Below, piece after piece: positions 26,920 to 33,506 of a stretch of 33,506 nucleotides of DNA. Below the pieces are notes generated by a model. The model was not told where the DNA came from and made no database searches. It saw nothing but the letters and a program-made list of their open reading frames with translations. The translations under genes were made by a program, and so were the position numbers. This DNA comes from Curvivirga aplysinae. GTDB taxonomy: Bacteria > Pseudomonadota > Alphaproteobacteria > UBA8366 > Aestuariispiraceae. The stretch covers positions 1 to 33,506 of the forward strand of contig NZ_SMMC01000188.1 of NCBI RefSeq assembly GCF_009711445.1, given 5' to 3'. Every line of letters starts with the position of its first letter. The stretch's first letter is position 1.

Positions 26920-27984
26920 CTATCTATGGTCTGCACCCACAGCTTGGCCTACATTTTCAAACCCGTCTTTTGACAAACACTCAGATAACTCACGCTTAAT
27001 CCGTGGAATTAGGCTTGGTCCATGATAAACAAGTGCAGAATATAGCTGAACTAAAGAGGCGCCCGCTCTAATTTTTCGATATGCATCTTGCCCTGATGCA
27101 ACACCACCAACGCCAATCAACGGAATCTTTCCGCCTGTACGCTTATAAACATCTGCTAACACATCGGTAGAAAGCTCCATCAATGGCTTACCGCTCAATC
27201 CACCTGTTTCTTCTGCCGTTTTCTTGTCTTTCAAAGAGTCAGGCCGCGATATGGTTGTGTTGGAAACAATCAACCCATCAATGTTCATATCAAGCGTAAG
27301 ACTCGCAATATCACTCAAATCATCACTATTCAAATCCGGCGCAATTTTCACTAGCAATGGTGGCTTTCGCTTCTCTCCCATTGCTTTATCACGTGCTTCT
27401 AAAGTAGCTATAACCAGATTGGCCAGTTCATCTTTATCCTGCAAAGCACGCAGGCCCGGTGTATTTGGTGATGAAACATTAATCACCAGATAATCCGCAA
27501 ATGGGGAAAGCTTTTCTGCACCAACCGCATAGTCCGACGCAGCGTCTTCTGTTGTTTTGTTTTTCCCCAGATTAACGCCAACAATACCGCTACTATAACG
27601 ATGAGCCAGATTCTTGGCCGCGACATGCATTCCTTTATTATTAAAGCCCAAACGATTAATAACGCCGCCATCTTTTGGCAAACGGAAAATACGTGGCTTC
27701 GGATTTCCATCTTGCGCCTTTGGGGTAATAGATCCCACTTCAACGAAACCAAGTCCCGTATCTAACATAGCATCGGCAACTTCTGCATTTTTATCGAACC
27801 CGGCTGATAATCCGATAGGGCTTGGGAAATACATATCCCAGACCTTAGTCACTAAACGTCCGTCTTCATCTGCAAATGCCTTTGGCCCCAATCCCGCCTT
27901 TAAAGCAGCCAATGTCATATTATGTGCCTTTTCAGGGTCAAGGCAGCGTAAAAAGGGTAAGGCGAAATCAGCTAATACAGACAT
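26920..27984 (-). CDS. pyrD: Dihydroorotate dehydrogenase (quinone), class 2
   Basis: A 354-residue FMN flavoprotein oxidising dihydroorotate to orotate in pyrimidine synthesis, with electrons passed to quinone. Class 2 is shown by the N-terminal membrane-associating helices (LADFALPFLRCLDPEKAHNM) and the catalytic Ser in INVSSPNTPGLR. FMN contacts GLSAGFDKNAE, GFVEVGSITP, VKIAPDL, VSNTTI and GVGGVASG are all present. Length is typical. DUF952 lies directly upstream, a frequent neighbour in this lineage, with a 28-base gap. Confidence 0.96.
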   Translation of the reverse strand: MSVLADFALPFLRCLDPEKAHNMTLAALKAGLGPKAFADEDGRLVTKVWDMYFPSPIGLSAGFDKNAEVADAMLDTGLGFVEVGSITPKAQDGNPKPRIFRLPKDGGVINRLGFNNKGMHVAAKNLAHRYSSGIVGVNLGKNKTTEDAASDYAVGAEKLSPFADYLVINVSSPNTPGLRALQDKDELANLVIATLEARDKAMGEKRKPPLLVKIAPDLNSDDLSDIASLTLDMNIDGLIVSNTTISRPDSLKDKKTAEETGGLSGKPLMELSTDVLADVYKRTGGKIPLIGVGGVASGQDAYRKIRAGASLVQLYSALVYHGPSLIPRIKRELSECLSKDGFENVGQAVGADHR

Positions 27985-28012
27985 AGTCTATCCATTCATC
28001 TTGTCTAGATTA

Positions 28013-28357
28013 TTAATCTTCCATTTCGGGAAAAACATGAAGCCCCTGATCATCAAGAGCAAGAGGCGTTGCCCAAATCACAGCCTCTAGCGGCAATTCA
28101 CCATAAAGATGAGGAAATAAAGAACCACCACGAGATTCTTCCCATTTCAGTTCATCACCCAACATGCCTTCATCCACCGCAAGAAGGACTAGATCGGGAT
28201 TACCCGCTTTATGTACCGCAGCAGATTTTATAATTTGCTCTTTATTCGAGAAATGAAGAAAGCCATCACTTAAATCTTCTTCACGACCTGCATAAACACC
28301 TTCTTCAGCTTGTTTTATCCAGCAAGATTTGTCCGCCAGATGATAGATCGTTGCCAT
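28013..28357 (-). CDS. DUF952 family protein
   Basis: A 114-residue soluble protein recognised as DUF952 by its opening IYHLADKSCW, the core DGFLHFSNKEQI with conserved Asp, His and Ser, and the C-terminal FPHLYGELPLEAVIWATPL. The fold is thought to be related to ADP-ribosyltransferase-like small domains, but no activity is established to my knowledge. It is immediately upstream of pyrD, probably one transcript. Confidence 0.9.
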   Translation of the reverse strand: MATIYHLADKSCWIKQAEEGVYAGREEDLSDGFLHFSNKEQIIKSAAVHKAGNPDLVLLAVDEGMLGDELKWEESRGGSLFPHLYGELPLEAVIWATPLALDDQGLHVFPEMED

Positions 28358-28433
28358 GATTTAGTTTCCTATAAATTGATAATATCTGATGGCGCTATAC
28401 ATAGCCTGTCCAATATTAACAAGCAAAGGGAAT

Positions 28434-29471
28434 CTATATTTCTGAAACCAACCACTTTGTCATATCTACCGCTGAAATCTCTTTACAACCTGTTGTATTT
28501 TGCCCCGCCCAAAGAGAGGAAAAATCATGAATACCTTGTTCTTCAGCGGCTGTTTTTAATGGGCCAATAAGCCCGCCAGCAAGTGGAAATTCAGGAGCTA
28601 AGTCACTGATAGGGCCAAGTTCACGCATCAATCTATTCACAATACCGCGGGCAGGCCGTCCTGAAAATAGGTTCGTAAGGGCTGTATGTTGAGCATCGCT
28701 AGATTTAAGCGCCTTCCTATGCAAGAAGGTGGTACTCGCCTCATCACAAAGCATATAACTTGTCCCAACTTGCAACATATCTGCGCCAAGTTCCAACATT
28801 GCTTTCACCTCTCTAGGCGATGCAATCCCGCCTGCAGCAATAACTGGTAGGTCTATTGCTTGTTTTATTTGAGGGAGTAAAGAAAAAATACCAAGTTGTT
28901 TGGAGATATCATCTGACAAAAAATGTCCACGGTGACCGCCGGCTTCCAAGCCTTGCGCAATCACCGCATCCACACCTTGATCCGACAAAACAATAGCTTC
29001 TTCAACTGTGGTGGCCGAAGATAGAATTCGCGCGCCCCAAGACCGAGCTCTTTGTAACAACTCAGATGAAGGCAGACCGAAATGAAAACTAACAACTTCG
29101 GGTTTAAACTTTTCCAAGACATCAGCCATCTCGCTGCTGAAAGGCGCACGGCCGGGCCCTGCTTTCACTTCCGCTGAATTTAGACCGACTTCTTGGAAAT
29201 ATGGCGCAAGCGTTTCCCGCCATTTAACATCACGACTTGCATTAGGAGCAGGGTCTTCATGAGCAAAAAAATTCACATTAATTGGTTTAGAAGTAGCAGT
29301 ATTGATAGTTACCAATTCTTCTTCCAATTTTTCAGCATTCAACATTGCACAAGGAAGCGACCCAAGAACACCAGTTTCGCTACATGCAATCGCCATAGCA
29401 CTTCCTTGTATTCCTGCCATGGGAGCTTGTATCAAAGGATATGAAAGGCCTAAGCTTTTATAAAATGACAT
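28434..29471 (-). CDS. Nitronate monooxygenase (2-nitropropane dioxygenase family)
   Basis: A 345-residue FMN-dependent TIM-barrel enzyme that detoxifies alkyl nitronates such as propionate-3-nitronate. Family signatures: PLIQAPMAGIQG near the N-terminus, VSFHFGLP with the catalytic-type His, VIAQGLEAGGHRG binding the FMN phosphate, LPVIAAGGIA, and GADMLQVGTSYMLCDEA. Length is usual for class I enzymes. It is the last host-type gene before the phage block, 69 bases from the holin stop. No broken end or duplication shows here. Confidence 0.92.
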   Translation of the reverse strand: MSFYKSLGLSYPLIQAPMAGIQGSAMAIACSETGVLGSLPCAMLNAEKLEEELVTINTATSKPINVNFFAHEDPAPNASRDVKWRETLAPYFQEVGLNSAEVKAGPGRAPFSSEMADVLEKFKPEVVSFHFGLPSSELLQRARSWGARILSSATTVEEAIVLSDQGVDAVIAQGLEAGGHRGHFLSDDISKQLGIFSLLPQIKQAIDLPVIAAGGIASPREVKAMLELGADMLQVGTSYMLCDEASTTFLHRKALKSSDAQHTALTNLFSGRPARGIVNRLMRELGPISDLAPEFPLAGGLIGPLKTAAEEQGIHDFSSLWAGQNTTGCKEISAVDMTKWLVSEI

Positions 29472-29540
29472 ATTGTGGACTCTCTAAATATCTAGAAGCT
29501 TTATTATGGCAGATCACATCTATATGTCATGAGAAACTTC

Positions 29541-29921
29541 TTATTTATCTTTCCAAAGACTTATTCCTTTTTCAGCACCTCGGCTGACGATGTAGCCACC
29601 GACGCCGATTTTTAATAGTTCCCATAGATGGTCGGGCATGACAACTGAAGCGACACCAAAAACCGGGGCGATTACATAGTTATGAGCCACGATATATCCA
29701 AACAACACCATCAACATAGGTCGCCAGTTTCGTTGTAACCAACTTTCACCTTTTGCCTCGGCAATTACGACGGAAGCCGCAGCTTTTTCAATATCTGCTG
29801 CATGAGACAGAAGTGCGGTTTCTAATTCCAACCTTACTTTATCTCTTTCAACTTGATCGGGTATCACCCGATCCAAAACACCTCCTATCAAAGGAGTTAA
29901 GGCCGATAGTAACGGAATCAT
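29541..29921 (-). CDS. Three-TM phage holin (GTA_holin_3TM-like)
   Basis: A 126-residue protein of the holin family first noted in gene transfer agents and common in alphaproteobacterial phages. The N-terminus (MIPLLSALTPLIGGVLDRVIPD) forms one hydrophobic helix. After a charged helix comes WLQRNWRPMLMVLFGYIVA, a second membrane segment, and near the end KIGVGGYIVSRGAEK, a third. It would permeabilise the inner membrane so that the hydrolase encoded just upstream reaches the wall. The last gene of the phage block on this side. Confidence 0.88.
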   Translation of the reverse strand: MIPLLSALTPLIGGVLDRVIPDQVERDKVRLELETALLSHAADIEKAAASVVIAEAKGESWLQRNWRPMLMVLFGYIVAHNYVIAPVFGVASVVMPDHLWELLKIGVGGYIVSRGAEKGISLWKDK

Positions 29922-29932
29922 AATGCCATCTC

Positions 29933-30388
29933 CTAACCAATATTTTTATAAAATTTATGATGACCAATTTCTGCAATTGGAGTACGCCCCTTGGCCCACC
30001 ATGGTAATATTTGAGCGGCATGATAGTGGGTAGCTCCATTTGTACGATCCACTAAAGAGCCACGTAAGGCACGCTTGGCGATGCGTTTAGCAGATGCAAA
30101 AGCTTTGTCTTCTTCGTTGACCTCTAACATCTTCGATAGATTAGGATCTTCTTTATTCCAACATGAAAACTGATAAGGCTTTTTACACACATCAATCACA
30201 TCATTCCCCCACCAATGCCCGCCACGCGCCTGAGATTTAATAACTCGGTTCATAATACAGGAGGCAACAGCTTCCATTCCTGGAAGTTTCTCACCACGTG
30301 CTTCCCCCCAAATCGTGCGCGCCAGTATATTAACCTCTTCAAAGCTTAAAATTTTTATCGATTTTGATCTCATTGATTTACAAAGCAT
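29933..30388 (-). CDS. Phage cell wall hydrolase (SleB / Hydrolase_2 type endolysin)
   Basis: A 151-residue muralytic enzyme. The SleB-type core begins at about residue 22 with ARTIWGEARGE, whose Glu29 fits the catalytic acid. GMEAVASCIMNRV follows, then the FSCWN segment and the C-terminal NGATHYHA that marks this family. No signal peptide is visible, so it depends on the holin downstream. Its ATG at 30388 directly abuts the stop of the preceding gene (TAA then ATG); an internal ATG six codons later is possible. Confidence 0.9.
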   Translation of the reverse strand: MLCKSMRSKSIKILSFEEVNILARTIWGEARGEKLPGMEAVASCIMNRVIKSQARGGHWWGNDVIDVCKKPYQFSCWNKEDPNLSKMLEVNEEDKAFASAKRIAKRALRGSLVDRTNGATHYHAAQILPWWAKGRTPIAEIGHHKFYKNIG

Positions 30389-30694
30389 TTATTTACCCTC
30401 CGCAGAATGATGAGTAAGCTTTGCTTCAATTCGCAATAAATGCCCTGTCAATCGACGTTCAACATCTTTCAAGTAAGAAATGGTTACATAACTTTTCGCG
30501 ACTTCTAACTTATACGCAGCTAAGCTTTCTCTTGCTTGCGCAATTGATACTGACACCCTTTGGTCCACTTCATCCAATCGATTATTCAATTCTTCTCGGC
30601 TTCGCCAGTTCATCCAAAATAGCGCTGCTAGTGCTGGTAATTCCACAGCCGTAATCCACCAGATAATATCTAGTCCCACAGAAGTTTCTTCCAT
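30389..30694 (-). CDS. Small phage membrane protein with coiled coil, lysis-cassette member
   Basis: A 101-residue protein with one N-terminal membrane segment (about 8-28, IIWWITAVELPALAALFWM) and a long amphipathic helix. The stretch SLAAYKLEVAKSYVTISYLKDVERRL resembles a conserved small protein of alphaproteobacterial prophages that sits beside a SleB hydrolase and holin. The topology would suit a spanin or holin partner, but function is unproven. AGGAAGG lies seven bases before the ATG. Between TerL and the hydrolase. Confidence 0.8.
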   Translation of the reverse strand: MEETSVGLDIIWWITAVELPALAALFWMNWRSREELNNRLDEVDQRVSVSIAQARESLAAYKLEVAKSYVTISYLKDVERRLTGHLLRIEAKLTHHSAEGK

Positions 30695-30706
30695 GATTTA
30701 ACCTTC

Positions 30707-32239
30707 CTAAATTTCAAATTGTGTTTGAGCCTGATGTTGCTGTCCGACGCCTTGCCAATGCCGTTGTTTATGTTTATGCGATTTGCTATTTGCCTCAAAC
30801 ATGTAACGATTTAAACGTACAGGCTCACTCAGAAGACAGCCTGCCACTGCGTCCAACCCATCATCGACACCAGTCCGATTTTGACCCGGCTTCCATTCGC
30901 GCATCTCTGTAATAAAAGGGCTTTGCCAGACCGATTGATGCGCTTTAAGCTGACCTGCAGCTAAAACAGCATCAAATGCTTCCATCAAACGCTTGTCTTT
31001 ATTGACCGTTGAATGATGTTCCAAAACTGCAGTTCTACATCCTTTTTCTCTAAAAATAGCTCTAAGTAACCCGGGCAAAAACTTGCCTATTCCGTTTGTT
31101 TCAATTGTCACACTTGGTAAATGCAACTCACGTACAAAATGAAAAACCTGATTGCATTGTTGACGTGCTTCATCCAATTCTGCGCTTACTTCTGTTCGAA
31201 GGTATTTTATGCGATGAAGCCAGTATCCGCCTTCTTCATCTGTATAAACGCATGCAATTACCGAATGATCACCCTTCACAGGGTTTCCATAAGATGGATC
31301 CCACCAACAGCTAGCAGAAATTAATCTTTGTTGCTTGAGCAACAAGATATCTTGACCGTTACTTTGCTGATATTTCAACTCGGCAGTATAGCTACCTAAC
31401 TTATCCAGATCCAAACGCCCTCCGTTGATACTAACGGGCTCTAACATCATTTGACTTCTATACTTATTTGGACCTTGTTTGCGCTTTAAGTTAGCAATAG
31501 TTGCTGGTCCAAACCTTTCAGGCCAATTTGATTCTCCAGTCTTATTACATACCGGGATTTTTAATCGCTTAAAGCCATTAAGAAATGGAAATTCTTCACC
31601 CGTTTCTTTCCGTGCGGCATCAGCATAAATCGTGAAAAAACTATGCGGTGTGCCGACAAAAAGTTGGGTTCCATCAGGGGTTAAAACGTAATCAATTTCC
31701 GATAATCTTTGACGCAGGTCTTCGCGCTTTCCAGCCGTGTCACATGTATTAGGTACTTCAACGTCGTCACATATAACCATATCCGCCCGACTACCAGTCA
31801 TATTTGACTGTATCCCCTTAGCCATCATTGAGGGGTCCCGTAACTCCATAGATCTATTCAATGTAAATCTGTCTGAAGCCCATTGATCTGCACGGCTTGG
31901 TTTAAGCCCTTGTGTTAGAGGATGACGTTCAACAATACGTTTTACATTCCGCACCATCTTAATCGCCAAAGCTTGCTCAGCAGCAAGAACCAAAATACGT
32001 AAGTTAGGATCAAGGTATAAAACCCAGGCACAGAATAATCCAATAATTGTCGATTTACCTGCCGCCCGAAATGCCATTAACAAAAGACGGGGATCTTTTT
32101 GTTTCCAGCGCCTATTCAGCCAATGCGCCATGCGACGATGAATACGAGGAGTCGTTTGTCCCTGAGTTTCATTCCAAATCCAGATAAATTCCGCAAATGT
32201 TATAGAGTTTCTTCTTTTAGAGGTGGAAGAGGTTTTCAT
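30707..32239 (-). CDS. Phage terminase large subunit, T7-like
   Basis: A 510-residue packaging motor. The ATPase part has the Walker A variant FRAAGKST at 57-64, in the style of T7 gp19, and Walker B MVICDDVE at 154-161. VGTPHSF near 195-201 fits the coupling motif. The nuclease part keeps likely metal ligands Asp314 (WWDPSYG), Glu380 (VTIETNG) and Asp459-Asp460 (VDDGLDAVAG). Both activities look intact. The ATG overlaps the stop of the upstream gene as TAATG. It faces the lysis genes, as in T7-like phages where the terminase closes the late region. Confidence 0.92.
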   Translation of the reverse strand: MKTSSTSKRRNSITFAEFIWIWNETQGQTTPRIHRRMAHWLNRRWKQKDPRLLLMAFRAAGKSTIIGLFCAWVLYLDPNLRILVLAAEQALAIKMVRNVKRIVERHPLTQGLKPSRADQWASDRFTLNRSMELRDPSMMAKGIQSNMTGSRADMVICDDVEVPNTCDTAGKREDLRQRLSEIDYVLTPDGTQLFVGTPHSFFTIYADAARKETGEEFPFLNGFKRLKIPVCNKTGESNWPERFGPATIANLKRKQGPNKYRSQMMLEPVSINGGRLDLDKLGSYTAELKYQQSNGQDILLLKQQRLISASCWWDPSYGNPVKGDHSVIACVYTDEEGGYWLHRIKYLRTEVSAELDEARQQCNQVFHFVRELHLPSVTIETNGIGKFLPGLLRAIFREKGCRTAVLEHHSTVNKDKRLMEAFDAVLAAGQLKAHQSVWQSPFITEMREWKPGQNRTGVDDGLDAVAGCLLSEPVRLNRYMFEANSKSHKHKQRHWQGVGQQHQAQTQFEI

Positions 32240-32622
32240 TAAACCTCTCCTCCAATTTCATCTCCTTCTTCGGGTAAGGCTTGAGACTCACCAACAGCCT
32301 GTTTTGCACGCTTAAGCATTAATGAAAGTTCATCATCATTTTCCACAGACTGACCAATTACATCAGGTTGAAGCATGACCGATTGAGCCAGCTTTAATAG
32401 TGCTTCCATATGCGTTAGTGCTGCTTTAGCTCCGCCTTGTTGGGCAGTAAATGCCCTCGGGTCCTCCGATGCAGGCTGGCCTGTAATCGTATCATATGCT
32501 TCTAAAGCTAAAGACAACATTTCTGGCAAGCGGCCAGCAAGGTGTATTTTCAATTCATCCGCACTTGATAAAACTGTGTCAGAAGCACTTAAGGACGACA
32601 TTTTATTTTTCTTCCGAGACAC
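32239..32622 (-). CDS. Phage small protein, terminase small subunit candidate
   Basis: About 127 residues if read from GTG at 32622, which has AGAGGA six bases upstream. An ATG seven codons later is possible, while the open frame to TTG at 32661 would overlap the previous gene. The basic N-terminus is followed by helices (HLAGRLPEMLSLALEAY; GGAKAALTHMEALLKLAQ) and an acidic tail ending EEGDEIGGEV. I do not recognise the family. Its place directly before TerL, with coupled stop and start, makes it a candidate small terminase. Confidence 0.7.
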   Translation of the reverse strand: MSRKKNKMSSLSASDTVLSSADELKIHLAGRLPEMLSLALEAYDTITGQPASEDPRAFTAQQGGAKAALTHMEALLKLAQSVMLQPDVIGQSVENDDELSLMLKRAKQAVGESQALPEEGDEIGGEV

Positions 32623-32651
32623 TATAATCCTCTTTTCAATTCGTGCTAAAC

Positions 32652-32987
32652 TTATCCCCAACAGATATCATCACGCCAATTGCGCGGCAGGTTTCCCTCT
32701 TCTGCTCTACGTTCCAATTCATTGGATATCTGTCGAATTGCATCAATTTGCTGCCATTCATTTTTCAACTCTATCCAAAGCTTTTTCTCAGATTTGGAGA
32801 GTTGACCTGCTTGCTTTAAATGCAACAAAAGCTGCAGCGCAGTCATAAGAATATTCCGTTGCTTAAACTCTGGAACTTTCTGCAAAATCCGACGTCTTGC
32901 TTCTTGCTGGATCTCAAATGTCAGCTGATCCAGAAGCCTTGCCTCTTTAAGCATAGCTTCTTCGGCCTTATTCAAAAATTCTCTCAT
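32652..32987 (-). CDS. Phage hypothetical protein, helical, 111 aa
   Basis: An almost entirely helical, charged protein (FLNKAEEAMLKEARLLDQLTF; LMTALQLLLHLKQAG; KKLWIELKNEWQQIDAI). It has no signal peptide or membrane segment. I do not recognise it. It lies two genes before TerL, so it is a second small-terminase or head-assembly candidate. The ATG has a weak ribosome-binding site (AAGTGA). A 29-base gap separates it from the next gene if that starts at 32622. Confidence 0.7.
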   Translation of the reverse strand: MREFLNKAEEAMLKEARLLDQLTFEIQQEARRRILQKVPEFKQRNILMTALQLLLHLKQAGQLSKSEKKLWIELKNEWQQIDAIRQISNELERRAEEGNLPRNWRDDICWG

Positions 32988-33009
32988 CTTATATTCACTT
33001 TTTGTTCCA

Positions 33010-33357
33010 TTAATTATTCATCAGAAAATCTAATGTAAGTAACTCTAATTCTTCTGGCGTCTCAGCTTCTTCAAGACGTATATCAGCAGGTAAATCACGA
33101 AGCTTCTGTTTTTGCAAAGTAATGCCTAAAGTTGTTTCTCCACTTTCCAACGCTTTCATAAAATCTGCATCTAATGTTCTAAAGAATGCTGAACGCTCTT
33201 CTCTCAGCTTTTCTCTGTGAATATGTCTGGCCTTGGACATATTTACTGTAATCACATCGCCTTCTAATTGCCACGCCTCTCGGAAAACACGGCGCTGTGG
33301 TTTTGGGATTGATGCACTTATCTGTTTTCCTGTAATTTGAATATAAGATTTTGTCAT
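33010..33357 (-). CDS. Phage tail-fibre-associated small protein
   Basis: A 115-residue protein. After a beta N-terminus (YIQITGKQISASIPKPQRRVFREAW) comes MSKARHIHREKLREERSAFFRTLDADFMKALESGE, here split into its halves, then KQKLRDLPAD and EEAETPEELE. This pattern (basic helix, L-D-x-x-F/Y-M-x-A-x-E, then K-Q-x-L-R-D) recurs in small proteins encoded right after tail fibre genes in many phages. The function is unknown. AGGAG lies about nine bases before the ATG. It suggests that tail genes lie beyond the right edge. Confidence 0.7.
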   Translation of the reverse strand: MTKSYIQITGKQISASIPKPQRRVFREAWQLEGDVITVNMSKARHIHREKLREERSAFFRTLDADFMKALESGETTLGITLQKQKLRDLPADIRLEEAETPEELELLTLDFLMNN

Positions 33358-33386
33358 CTTGCCGATCTCCTCATATTTCTGAGCAT
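33354..33386 (-). promoter_or_regulatory. Ten-codon upstream frame coupled to the tail-associated gene
   Basis: On the minus strand, AAGGAGG precedes ATG at 33386, which reads MLRNMRRSAR and stops at TGA overlapping the next ATG as ATGA. The Shine-Dalgarno is better than that of the following gene. It could be a coupling leader or a decoy. Evidence is layout only. Confidence 0.3.
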
Positions 33387-33445
33387 TTAATTAAGCCTCC
33401 TTCTCATTAACCAATATTAGTTCAATTTAAAATTTTAAGGAAAAA

Positions 33446-33506
33446 TCATAATTTCGGATATCTTTTCTTAACAATTTGACAAGCCTTAATGTATTCATCA
33501 ATTTGC
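33446..33506 (-). CDS. Possible 3' end of an upstream phage gene, partial
   Basis: The last 60 bases of the window read on the minus strand as QIDEYIKACQIVKKRYPKL followed by TGA at 33446-33448. A second open frame with stop further left is also possible, so the frame is uncertain. No product can be named. Confidence 0.3.
   Translation of the reverse strand, partial: QIDEYIKACQIVKKRYPKL

Noticed and set aside
29541-33357. The phage block as a classical gene transfer agent
   Set aside because: The holin family is shared with gene transfer agents, but the terminase motifs look T7-like and TerL lies at the late, lysis end of the block instead of near the start.

Overview
This window is an AT-rich stretch of a chromosome that reads as Alphaproteobacteria, probably a Rhodospirillales-type marine lineage. 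The evidence is the ChvI/ChvG two-component pair, a DUF484 protein, a single-domain transaldolase beside priA, the DUF1285 / CoA-pyrophosphatase / DUF6111 / CCA-transferase run, a MoxR-DUF58-DUF4159 operon, DUF952 next to a class 2 pyrD, and a TipF-like EAL protein. I cannot name the species from the sequence alone.

Left part (1-8.3 kb). A TetR regulator appears leaderless, with a palindrome over its own -10. It converges on priA. Divergent from priA are a transaldolase, which ends in a hairpin terminator, and a DUF484 gene. Overlapping the DUF484 stop is a 63-codon frame that looks like a collapsed phage-type tyrosine recombinase, in the place where xerC often follows DUF484. A Sco1/SenC copper chaperone points the other way. 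The chvI-chvG operon follows, preceded by a 10-codon upstream frame and a small hairpin. Where hprK commonly follows chvG there is instead a dead family-3 solute-binding protein gene. It keeps an extended -10, a ribosome-binding site and a perfect terminator, but has lost its start codon, one Trp codon and its middle.

Centre (8.4-25 kb). On the minus strand lie a small unknown protein, a mercuric-reductase-like flavoprotein, and a five-gene operon with overlapping or near-touching ends: DUF1285, Nudix CoA pyrophosphatase, DUF6111 membrane protein, CCA-transferase-family protein and PepN. Divergent from it is the MoxR / DUF58 / DUF4159 / von Willebrand-amidotransferase-like membrane operon. 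This layout is typical of a MoxR chaperone and its vWA clients at the membrane. An isopenicillin-N-epimerase-like aminotransferase follows and converges, over a shared hairpin, on the next minus-strand block.

Right part (24.4-29.5 kb). The minus strand carries DUF952, class 2 dihydroorotate dehydrogenase, a TipF-like degenerate EAL protein and a HAD-IIA phosphatase, preceded by a nitronate monooxygenase.

Far right (29.5 kb to the edge). A phage block is transcribed toward the host genes: a tail-fibre-associated small protein, two small proteins (terminase small subunit candidates), a T7-like large terminase, a membrane coiled-coil protein, a SleB-type cell-wall hydrolase and a three-TM holin. 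The order resembles the packaging and lysis end of a T7-like podovirus. No integrase or attachment site is visible here, and the block runs off the window.
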